25,742 nt of DNA from the NCBI GenBank assembly GCA_944381255.1, contig CALWKL010000008.1:1-25742 (forward strand), written 5' to 3'. The position numbers and the translations under genes are program-made. Position 1 is the stretch's first letter, and each line of letters starts with the position of its first letter. This DNA comes from an uncultured Clostridia bacterium (GTDB taxonomy: Bacteria; Bacillota; Clostridia; Christensenellales; UBA1242). The notes below the pieces were generated by a model, which saw only the letters and a program-made list of their open reading frames with translations, searched no databases and was not told the origin of the DNA. Positions 9,734 to 15,993 of this stretch are shown piece after piece.

Positions 9734-10555
9734 TTAATTCTTCTTGCTTTCTTCATCGTATTCTATATCAAATGCTTTGAGAATTTCTTTCAAAGATTCT
9801 TGCGGATGCAATGCTTCGTTTAGATTAAATCCATCTTTTTGTTGTTGTAATGCTTGAGTAAATTCTATTGGAGGCATGGATAAATCATAAGGTAGCACCT
9901 GCCCATAACTTTTTGGCATCTCTACATCTTCTCCATTTAGGTACTTCTGTGCAAGGGTAACTTCAGAATCATTTTCTCTCTGTCTTGTAATAGACTCCAA
10001 TCTATTACCCTCGCTGTCATAATAGACTTTGACTTCATTCTCTTTTAGAGTAATGCTTGGGTCAATCTTACCGTTAGACACTGGAGCTTTATGTTGCATA
10101 CGCTCCAAGACAGATTTAGAGTAAACTCGTTCACCCTTCTCATTAAGTGTAGAATTTAGCGTAACAGTCAATGCGTATTGGAAGTCGCCTACCAAGTTAT
10201 CCAGCTCATCTCCTGGCACAATTCCAGCGAATTTTGAGCGCAACTCTTGCAATACATTTTCCCATTTTTTATATAGTAATTGAACCCTTTTTATCTCGAG
10301 GTCATACACGACACGAGAACTAGCTGTTATTTCCTCTGCCTTTTGGACAGCTCGAATAAGCGCTTTAGACACTCTCTTTTCTTTTTCTTTGTATATTTCT
10401 AGACTGTATTTTAAATCATTCATTTCTTGAGTCATAGAAATCATCTTTTCATTTTGCCTACGCAACTTCTCGCTATACTCTCGGCGCATTTTTTGCAAAA
10501 AATCATCAACTTCGCGCGTAGAGTATCCATTACTTTCTCTTCTAAAATTCTCCAT
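9734..10555 (-). CDS. DivIVA-like coiled-coil protein (273 aa)
   Basis: The N-terminus, ENFRRESNGYSTREVDDFL, matches the DivIVA-type membrane-curvature domain, in which F-x(6)-GY-x(3)-EVDDFL is the hallmark. It is followed by a charged, heptad-like coiled coil to about residue 110 (KLRRQNEKMISMTQEMN). The remaining C-terminal half is unlike known domains. Relatives bind curved membrane at septa or poles and recruit division or wall-synthesis proteins; whether this one is DivIVA itself or a paralogue cannot be told. The ATG at 10555 overlaps the TGA of lgt by one base (TGATG). GAGGAG at 10562-10567, six bases upstream, supports this start over a TTG one codon earlier. It forms an operon with lgt. 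Confidence 0.82.
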   Translation of the reverse strand: MENFRRESNGYSTREVDDFLQKMRREYSEKLRRQNEKMISMTQEMNDLKYSLEIYKEKEKRVSKALIRAVQKAEEITASSRVVYDLEIKRVQLLYKKWENVLQELRSKFAGIVPGDELDNLVGDFQYALTVTLNSTLNEKGERVYSKSVLERMQHKAPVSNGKIDPSITLKENEVKVYYDSEGNRLESITRQRENDSEVTLAQKYLNGEDVEMPKSYGQVLPYDLSMPPIEFTQALQQQKDGFNLNEALHPQESLKEILKAFDIEYDEESKKN

Positions 10556-11391
10556 CAACCACTCCTCAATAACTTGTTTGCTCGATTTTCCTTTATATAT
10601 TTTACGATAAGATATGTGGCAAACGCGACACCGAATATTATGAGAATGATACTCAGCACTTGACTAACTCTCAAACTCCCCCACATTAAAGAATCAGTCC
10701 TAAAACCTTCCACAATGCAACGCTCTATTCCATACAATACAAAATAGCCACACATTGCTAGACCTACAATATTTACTTTTCGTAAAATAACCATCAAAAT
10801 AATAAAAATCAAAAAACACGCCATACTTTCATAAAAGAAAGTTGCATTAAACCAAGCACTTGAGGGCACCGACCCAAAAGCATCAATACACTGTTGTTTT
10901 GCAAGTTCGGTAAAATGAGATGAATCAATCTGCACTGCAAAAGGGAAATATTGCAAATCTGGATTGGTAATTAAGTTACCATATGCTTCCTGATTTACGA
11001 AATTACCCCATCTTCCTATACCCTGCGCTAGTACAAGACTCGGTACAGCGACATCGGCAACTTTTAGAAAATTCTTTTTACGAATCCAGCAATACAGTGC
11101 GGTACCAATCGCACCACCAATCACTCCACCATATATTGCGATACCTCCATTCCATATCGCAAAAGCTTCCCAGCCCCATGGTCCATTATTATATATGATG
11201 TAATAAAGTCTAGCGCAAATAATCGCTAGTGGAAACATCCACAAAATCCACTCTAAAGGTTCATCACGCTTAAATCCTCTCACTGGAGCATTTAGACAAC
11301 CTATACCTACAGCAAGTAGTAAACCAAAAGCGATGATTAAACCATACCAATGGACTTGCAACCCAAAAATTGTAAAAGCAATTGGATCCAT
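10555..11391 (-). CDS. lgt: Prolipoprotein diacylglyceryl transferase (278 aa)
   Basis: Lgt transfers diacylglycerol from phosphatidylglycerol to the lipobox cysteine of prolipoproteins in the cytoplasmic membrane, the first step of lipoprotein maturation. The family signature GRWGNFVNQEAYG is at residues 126-138, with the invariant Arg. HWYGLII near residue 14, WNGGIAIYGG near 80-89 and the late ERCIVEGFRTDSL segment also match. Seven or so hydrophobic segments and a length of 278 are typical. The ATG at 11391 has GAGG just upstream. It has a strong promoter and is followed by the DivIVA-like gene with a one-base overlap. Its substrates in this cell would include the giant lipoprotein encoded at 182-7864. 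Confidence 0.97.
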   Translation of the reverse strand: MDPIAFTIFGLQVHWYGLIIAFGLLLAVGIGCLNAPVRGFKRDEPLEWILWMFPLAIICARLYYIIYNNGPWGWEAFAIWNGGIAIYGGVIGGAIGTALYCWIRKKNFLKVADVAVPSLVLAQGIGRWGNFVNQEAYGNLITNPDLQYFPFAVQIDSSHFTELAKQQCIDAFGSVPSSAWFNATFFYESMACFLIFIILMVILRKVNIVGLAMCGYFVLYGIERCIVEGFRTDSLMWGSLRVSQVLSIILIIFGVAFATYLIVKYIKENRANKLLRSG

Positions 11392-11418
11392 CTTAACCTC
11401 ATAAAAAATTATAATTAC

Positions 11419-11447
11419 ATTATACTAAATACTCTAGCAAAAATCAA
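11419..11447 (-). promoter_or_regulatory. Promoter of the lgt-divIVA-like operon
   Basis: Minus strand: -35 TTGATT (11442-11447), a 17-base spacer, -10 TATAAT (11419-11424). The expected start is near 11411, giving a leader of about 20 bases before the lgt ATG. Confidence 0.78.
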
Positions 11448-11467
11448 CCAATAAGCAGTATTTAAAC

Positions 11468-11494
11468 AAAAAAGCATAGTAAAACTATGCCTTT
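11468..11494 (-). terminator. Intrinsic terminator after the two-helix membrane protein gene
   Basis: On the minus strand a GCATAG/CTATGC stem (11485-11490 with 11474-11479), extended by A-T pairs around one bulged G, has a five-base loop and is followed by a T-run. It lies directly after the stop at 11497. Confidence 0.8.
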
Positions 11495-11496
11495 AT

Positions 11497-12642
11497 TTAA
11501 CAGCGCTCGGCAGACTCCCCTTCAGCACTTCTACCATCGCCAGCTTCTCTGTCTTCACTTGTTTCTTCTTCGTGGTCATCGCCCTCATGAGTTTCTCCCT
11601 CGTGAGTGTGTTCCTCGCTTTCCTCACGAACAGGCTCGGCCTCTGGAAGTTTATCAAAAATTTCCTTAGCCAATTGCTCCAAGACATTCTCGCCTTCTGT
11701 CAATATAGTGCCTCTTGGACTAGTAAGCACCAAGCCACCTTCTCCCCACTCTGTAATCTCTACACCGCCATAACCAAATGCCTCAATTTTTAGTGGGAAA
11801 GATAAATTTTTATCAGCTGAATGTTGCTTCAAAGAATTTGACAAACCAATCAACAGTAATGCCAAATCCTTATCAGAGTTGGCAGACAAACGCACCTGCT
11901 GGTCAAACAACGGTTTACCTTCGCTATCAGTCTTACCCTCTCCTGTAACAGTATTACGAGATTGATTGCTAATCTTTAGATACCCTTCAAATGTTCTGCT
12001 ACTATCAATATTGTCGCTTTTTGAGTTCCATTTATCGCTATTGTTAGCGACTTCGGTATTTATCAAATCACGAACTTCGGTAGCAATATTCTCCATAGTG
12101 TGATTGCACGCCATTGCATGATTGCGAATTTCCTCTCTACGAGCATCGCTTTCAGTACCTCCACGCGCAATCACAGGACGCATTACACTGCTATAAATCT
12201 CTTGCTCTCTAGTAGAAATGAGACGATGCTTCTGCAACCATTTTAGATCACTTTGCAAACGGTGCTCCACCCTTGCACGCTCAAAAGCAGTGTGGTCTTT
12301 ACCATCTTCTATCATTGCCTTTAATTTATCTCTATTTCTCATTGCACGAGTAAACACACCATATTTGCGTCTTGCGACAGCAGCAGTTACGCAAGAACCT
12401 AATATACCAGCACCCATAATTGAGCCTACGACCCAAAGCACGCCTACTGTCCAGCCAGACAATATTCCGGTCAAAATAAATAGCATAATTGAGGCTACAG
12501 AACCAGAGAAACCTCCCCATATAGGTCGAACGGCTTTACGGCGCAACTCATATTCATTAGTCTGCATAGCCCTTTTTAATGCCTCTGGGTCGGTAATAGA
12601 ATTCATTTGCTCTTCATAGGCTTCATATTTTTTTCTGTTCAT
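11497..12642 (-). CDS. Unrecognised two-helix membrane protein with acidic His-containing tail (381 aa)
   Basis: No family is recognised. The first 40 residues are charged and helical. Two hydrophobic helices follow at about 44-66 and 69-90, joined by a tight turn, so both ends should face the same side, probably the cytoplasm because the segment after them is basic (VARRKYGVFTRAMRNR). Residues about 95-160 are rich in charged helix. Residues about 215-340 look globular, with beta-like strands and GYGGVEITEWGEGGLVL. The last 45 residues are strongly acidic, with spaced histidines (HTHEGETHEGDDHEEE), reminiscent of metal-binding or disordered tails. It is a single-gene unit with its own promoter and terminator. 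The start at 12642 has only a weak AGGGG about 11 bases upstream. Confidence 0.75.
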   Translation of the reverse strand: MNRKKYEAYEEQMNSITDPEALKRAMQTNEYELRRKAVRPIWGGFSGSVASIMLFILTGILSGWTVGVLWVVGSIMGAGILGSCVTAAVARRKYGVFTRAMRNRDKLKAMIEDGKDHTAFERARVEHRLQSDLKWLQKHRLISTREQEIYSSVMRPVIARGGTESDARREEIRNHAMACNHTMENIATEVRDLINTEVANNSDKWNSKSDNIDSSRTFEGYLKISNQSRNTVTGEGKTDSEGKPLFDQQVRLSANSDKDLALLLIGLSNSLKQHSADKNLSFPLKIEAFGYGGVEITEWGEGGLVLTSPRGTILTEGENVLEQLAKEIFDKLPEAEPVREESEEHTHEGETHEGDDHEEETSEDREAGDGRSAEGESAERC

Positions 12643-12703
12643 TTTATTTCATACCCCTATATTGTGATAGAATACAATCATTAATATATTATATATATAT
12701 TAT

Positions 12704-12732
12704 ATTATATCATAACATAGCAATTATTTCAA
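12704..12732 (-). promoter_or_regulatory. Promoter of the two-helix membrane protein gene
   Basis: Minus strand: -35 TTGAAA (12727-12732), a 17-base spacer, -10 TATAAT (12704-12709) with an extended -10 TG (TGATATAAT). The leader would be about 55 bases of mostly A/T sequence. Confidence 0.78.
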
Positions 12733-12746
12733 GGGGCTATCCTTTA

Positions 12747-12777
12747 TTTCATAAAAAGTTATACCAAATTTATGAAA
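12747..12777. other. Hairpin overlapping the stop of the M50 protease gene
   Basis: A perfect 9-bp inverted repeat TTTCATAAA/TTTATGAAA (12747-12755 and 12769-12777) with a 13-base loop covers the stop codon of the protease gene. It lacks a U-tract on the minus strand, so it may be a weak terminator or an mRNA 3' end stabiliser. Confidence 0.4.
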
Positions 12778-13615
12778 CAATTAACTTCAATTTCGTGTTT
12801 GCGGGATAAATTTCGATTAGTTTAGGCAAATCACGCTCATTTATCTTGCCTACCACCCTATATTCGTTATCAATTACCGTAAACTCAGTCAAGCTATCAG
12901 GAGTAACTGACCCTATGAGTTTATATAGGGGCATACTTTCTAATACTGCTACAGCACGCATTTTTAGTCCACGCTGAATATAACTTGATTTGCTTTCCAT
13001 TAACCCCATATGACTATAATATGCTTCTTTATCTTTAAGTATTGATACCACCAAAAGGAAGGAACCAAAAACCAATAAAGTAAAATTAGACTCAAAAAAT
13101 AGCGTAATTACAAAACCTAAAAGTATCAATATAGATACTATTATTCCTAAAATTCTAATCTTTTTTAATGCTACAGGTCGCTTTTGATTTTTGCTTAAAA
13201 TAGCCAATAATACTCGCCCTCCATCGAGAGGGAACACTGGCAAACAGTTTATTAGTGCAGTGCAGAGATTTGCATAAACGAATGACATTGTATAAAAATA
13301 CGTAGTAGGCCACAGCCACCATATAGCACACCCAACTGTAGCTAGTATTAAATTAAGCAAAGGGCCAGAAATAGCTACCAGCACCTCATCTCGTGTACTA
13401 AAAAATTTACTTTCCCCACTCAAAGAAGCTCCGTGGGGCATCAAGGTAATTTGATTGAGTTTGTACCCAAGTTTACGGGCAACGAAAGCATGCGCATACT
13501 CATGCATAACTATAGTAATGATATAACTTAATAACAGGAAGAAATAGTTTAGGTATATAAGCACACTTGCAAAAACTATAAATAAGGGGTGAATTATAAT
13601 ATTAATCTTATTCAT
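12770..13615 (-). CDS. M50 (SpoIVFB-like) site-2 intramembrane metalloprotease (281 aa)
   Basis: A membrane-embedded zinc protease. The zinc site HEYAH is at residues 38-42 inside the second hydrophobic segment, and the third ligand motif NCLPVFPLDGG is at 123-133 with Asp131. About six hydrophobic segments and a C-terminal cytoplasmic region (about 208-281) that looks like a CBS-type half give the SpoIVFB-type layout. Such enzymes cut a transmembrane or membrane-tethered precursor; in Bacillus SpoIVFB activates sigma-K. No sporulation gene is visible here, so the substrate is unknown. The gene follows minD and minE, like the minCD-spoIVFAB order of bacilli. Its ATG overlaps the TGA of the 48-residue upstream gene (ATGA), with AGGGG seven bases upstream. 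Confidence 0.92.
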   Translation of the reverse strand: MNKINIIIHPLFIVFASVLIYLNYFFLLLSYIITIVMHEYAHAFVARKLGYKLNQITLMPHGASLSGESKFFSTRDEVLVAISGPLLNLILATVGCAIWWLWPTTYFYTMSFVYANLCTALINCLPVFPLDGGRVLLAILSKNQKRPVALKKIRILGIIVSILILLGFVITLFFESNFTLLVFGSFLLVVSILKDKEAYYSHMGLMESKSSYIQRGLKMRAVAVLESMPLYKLIGSVTPDSLTEFTVIDNEYRVVGKINERDLPKLIEIYPANTKLKLIVS

Positions 13616-13758
13616 ATCGATGCCCCTATATCAAATTTTCCAAAACCGAACTGCACTCCTTGTTTTATTTCCTTTGTAAACCCTAGCATATCTACAATCA
13701 ACCAAAAGATAGCCACTGCAAGAATAGTAAAAATAACTTTGTATACCCAATCTTTCAT
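13612..13758 (-). CDS. 48-residue single-span membrane peptide coupled to the M50 protease
   Basis: A short frame starts at ATG (13756-13758), is preceded by AGGAG seven bases upstream, and ends in a TGA that overlaps the protease ATG by four bases (ATGA). The peptide begins MKDWVYKV, has one clear transmembrane helix at about residues 6-25 (IFTILAVAIFWLIVDML) and a mildly basic, amphipathic tail ending FGKFDIGASI. It lies 15 bases after minE. In bacilli this slot before spoIVFB holds spoIVFA, a membrane regulator of the protease, but this peptide is far shorter and shows no sequence likeness I can see. Ribosome binding site, coupling and lack of stops support a real gene; a regulatory role is inferred from position. 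Confidence 0.75.
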   Translation of the reverse strand: MKDWVYKVIFTILAVAIFWLIVDMLGFTKEIKQGVQFGFGKFDIGASI

Positions 13759-13773
13759 ATTCTCTCTCCTCTG

Positions 13774-14001
13774 CTATTTGAGTAACCCCACTACCTTTAA
13801 CCTATTGCATTTTGCTTTACATTTAAATACATAATTACCCTCTACATCTACTTCTACCTTGGTAGAAATTTGTTCGCGAGTTATATCCATATAATGAGAT
13901 AATACCTTATATACTTCAATTTCCAAAAGTTCATTAAATCGTGTTGGATCAAAGTACTTATCATTAATTAAAATTTGATTTAGACGATTCAAATTGTTCA
14001 T
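13774..14001 (-). CDS. minE: MinE, topological specificity factor of division-site selection (75 aa)
   Basis: MinE stimulates the MinD ATPase and drives MinD on and off the membrane, keeping the division inhibitor away from mid-cell. The sequence is short and divergent but aligns along its length. NRLNQILINDKYFDP matches the anti-MinCD segment (family pattern RLQLVLxHDR near the N-terminus). LLEIEVYKVLSHYMDIT matches the LKEDILEVISKYVEID helix. ISTKVEVDVEGNYVFKCKAK matches the final beta region. It starts two bases after the minD stop, with AGGGG in the end of minD as its ribosome binding site, so the two are co-translated. The length is close to the usual 80-90. Confidence 0.85.
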   Translation of the reverse strand: MNNLNRLNQILINDKYFDPTRFNELLEIEVYKVLSHYMDITREQISTKVEVDVEGNYVFKCKAKCNRLKVVGLLK

Positions 14002-14003
14002 TA

Positions 14004-14777
14004 CTATCCCCTCTTAATTTTTATATCGAGAAAATTCTCTCTATTGGGTTTTGATGCCATATTGTAGTGAATTGTTTTTGCGAGCGCACAAAAATCTCCC
14101 ATAGCTGAATCATTCAATTTAAAGAGTTCGCCAGCCGAACAAGATAATGCAGTTATTTCATTAGATTCTCGGATTGTCCCTAGCAATGTTAACTTTAAAC
14201 TATTAGCAATTTCCTCTGGACTTATCATCATTTTTCGTGATACGAAGTCATTTCGAACTCTATTGATGACCAGTCCTATTTGCCCTAAAGTATAGCCCGA
14301 TAGTAGGTTTGCCACTTTCCCAGCATCACGCAGAGCAATCATATGTGGAGTAGTTACAATTATTGCTTCGTTAGCACAGAAAACTGCCCGATGAAATTCG
14401 AAGCCAATACCCGCAGGACAATCAATAATTATGTAGTCAAAACTTATATCCAATTCTCTTAATATAGCAGATAATGCTTCCGAAGTAACACGACCTACGC
14501 TATAACTATTCACACAAGGCAAGAAGTATAACCGAGAGCAAACGGAGCTTTGTACCAATGCTTGACGCACACGACATCTATTTTGAATTGCATCAATCAA
14601 GTCATAGTTAATTTTAGTGTCTATCCCTGCCACGACATCAAGATTATTTAACCCTATATCTACATCTAAGATAACTACTCTAGCATCTAATTTGGCTAGA
14701 TTTAATCCAAGCAGATAGGAGCATGTAGTCTTACCTACGCCACCCTTACCACTAGTAATAACTATACGCCTAGCCAT
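14004..14777 (-). CDS. minD: MinD, septum-site determining ATPase (257 aa)
   Basis: A deviant Walker-A ATPase of the MinD/ParA family. The P-loop GKGGVGKTT is at residues 10-18 with both Lys11 and Lys16. The next motif is VVILDVDIGLNNLD (35-48, Asp40), and the third is DYIIIDCPAGIG (114-125, Asp119). Length 257 is usual. The C-terminal segment, FLDIKIKRG, is short and only weakly amphipathic beside the canonical MinD membrane-targeting helix. The ATG at 14777 has an excellent AAGGAGGGG upstream; upstream in-frame starts were rejected because they add residues before the MARRIVITSG beta strand. It is followed by minE. No minC is present in the window; the gene upstream encodes an MreB-like protein. 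Confidence 0.95.
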   Translation of the reverse strand: MARRIVITSGKGGVGKTTCSYLLGLNLAKLDARVVILDVDIGLNNLDVVAGIDTKINYDLIDAIQNRCRVRQALVQSSVCSRLYFLPCVNSYSVGRVTSEALSAILRELDISFDYIIIDCPAGIGFEFHRAVFCANEAIIVTTPHMIALRDAGKVANLLSGYTLGQIGLVINRVRNDFVSRKMMISPEEIANSLKLTLLGTIRESNEITALSCSAGELFKLNDSAMGDFCALAKTIHYNMASKPNRENFLDIKIKRG

Positions 14778-14802
14778 AGTTTCCCCCTCCTTACTATCGG
14801 TA

Positions 14803-14831
14803 ATTTTAGTGGAAACAAAGTAAAAAGTAAA
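14803..14831 (-). promoter_or_regulatory. Possible minD promoter
   Basis: Minus strand: TTTACT (14826-14831), a 17-base spacer, TAAAAT (14803-14808), just downstream of the hairpin that separates the MreB-like gene from minD. Match to consensus is moderate, so read-through from the upstream gene remains an alternative. Confidence 0.35.
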
Positions 14832-14856
14832 GAGCAAGGACTAGCCTTTGCTCTTT
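14829..14856 (-). terminator. Partial terminator or attenuator between the MreB-like gene and minD
   Basis: A stem AGAGCAAAGG/CCTTGCTCT with one bulged A (14845-14854 with 14831-14839) has a five-base loop. On the minus strand it is followed by an interrupted T-tract (TTTACTTTTTACTTT). It would stop or attenuate transcription leaving the MreB-like gene before minD. Confidence 0.55.
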
Positions 14857-14884
14857 TCTACAGAACTTTCAATTTTATTACATA

Positions 14885-15871
14885 TTATGAGAGTTTCTTT
14901 AATAATTTTTTATTTACTGCCAATTTGCCTAACCCAACTACAGTACACTCATAATTAGCGACAAATATAGGCATATTTATGTATGTGAGCATATATTCTC
15001 TCAAGGAAGCCACATTACTTCCTCTGCCACAAAATATTACTCCTTGTAGAGCCAGAACCTCTTGGATATCTGGAGATTGACGAGCAGTCAACTGATTGAC
15101 AGCACTGGCAATAAGGTTATAATAATCTTTAATAGCATCGAATATATCCAAACTACATATTTTACATGTTTTTGGAAGTTTGGAATTAATATCTTCGCCA
15201 TCAAAAGGTAAAGTCATTGACATATTAGGAGCAAGAATTGCAAGATTGCTCTTTACTCCTGCCAAACTTTCATTTTTAAGATTTAGACCATAACGGTAGC
15301 GCACTTTGTCAAATATTGCCTGATCAATAATCTGCGTACCAAAATTTATACTCACTGCATCTACTATACCTGCTTGATTTACTACAGCGACATCGGTATT
15401 GTCGTGATTGATATCAACGATTAATATGGTGTTTAAGTCATCAAGCGACATACCACAACCCACATAGTCTGCTATAGGATATGGCACAAATTTTACTTCA
15501 CTAATTCCAGCATAATAAGCTAATGATGTAATATGTTTTTTAAAATTTGCACTCACACCACATGATACCAAGAAAAATGCACTTATATTGGCATTTGGCT
15601 TATCCATAGTAACCTTGCTAACGAAGGTCTTGAGCATTTGTCGAGCATAAAATTGCTCGCTACTGTCTACCCCTTCTTTTGTAATAGGATATATCAAGAA
15701 TTGGTCCATCTGTGTCTTTACTGCTTCAGCGCCACAAGCGACAATTCTTACTCCATCATATTCGTTCTGGCACAAGACTCTACTTGGTTCATCTAATACA
15801 ATACCTTTACCTTCGCGATAAATAGTAGTATTGGCTGGTGTCAAATCTATACTCAAATTTATTTTTGCCAT
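14885..15871 (-). CDS. Degenerate MreB-like actin-family protein (328 aa)
   Basis: The fold and order of motifs are those of MreB/Mbl. SIDLTPANTTIY (7-18) corresponds to the phosphate-1 motif DLGTANTLVY. GKGIVLDEPS (21-30) is nearly identical to MreB. VDSSEQFYARQMLKTF matches the region before the polymerisation helix. ILIVDINHDNTDVAVV (149-164) stands for the phosphate-2 motif DIGGGTTEVAVI. GVIFCGRGSN (277-286) stands for the adenosine motif GIVLTGGGA. The GGG of phosphate-2 is lost, the glutamates before the PMAAAIGAG segment are replaced (VPYPIADYVG), and GGG in the adenosine motif is GRG. ATP hydrolysis is therefore doubtful. It starts with AGGAG seven bases before ATG, has its own promoter, and lies upstream of minD-minE. 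A role as a non-hydrolysing filament or scaffold is inference. Confidence 0.8.
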   Translation of the reverse strand: MAKINLSIDLTPANTTIYREGKGIVLDEPSRVLCQNEYDGVRIVACGAEAVKTQMDQFLIYPITKEGVDSSEQFYARQMLKTFVSKVTMDKPNANISAFFLVSCGVSANFKKHITSLAYYAGISEVKFVPYPIADYVGCGMSLDDLNTILIVDINHDNTDVAVVNQAGIVDAVSINFGTQIIDQAIFDKVRYRYGLNLKNESLAGVKSNLAILAPNMSMTLPFDGEDINSKLPKTCKICSLDIFDAIKDYYNLIASAVNQLTARQSPDIQEVLALQGVIFCGRGSNVASLREYMLTYINMPIFVANYECTVVGLGKLAVNKKLLKKLS

Positions 15872-15892
15872 AATAAAACTCCTATTAATTTT

Positions 15893-15921
15893 ATTTTAGC
15901 AATTTTCAAATTTTTTTGCAA
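15893..15921 (-). promoter_or_regulatory. Promoter of the MreB-like gene (Min/M50 cluster)
   Basis: Minus strand: -35 TTGCAA (15916-15921), a 17-base spacer, -10 TAAAAT (15893-15898), with the ribosome binding site AGGAG 20 bases further on. Confidence 0.6.
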
Positions 15922-15951
15922 ATAATTTTATACAAGTATTATCTATAAAAT

Positions 15952-15990
15952 AAAAAACTAAAAGTGTTATGAATAACTTTTAGTTTTTTT
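15952..15990 (-). terminator. Intrinsic terminator after the Ppx/GppA-like gene
   Basis: A long stem AAAAAACTAAAAGT/ACTTTTAGTTTTTT (15952-15965 with 15976-15989), extended inward as TTAT/ATAA past one bulge. It is only four bases from the stop at 15994 and is A/T-flanked so that it works on both strands. Confidence 0.85.
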
Positions 15991-15993
15991 CTA

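Noticed and set aside
11493..11687. A 64-residue basic minus-strand frame
   Set aside because: It lies in another frame of the acidic tail of the two-helix membrane protein; its basic composition is the shadow of the Glu/His codons.
12218..12619. A 133-residue plus-strand frame
   Set aside because: It is antisense to the two-helix membrane protein gene, with no ribosome binding site or family likeness.
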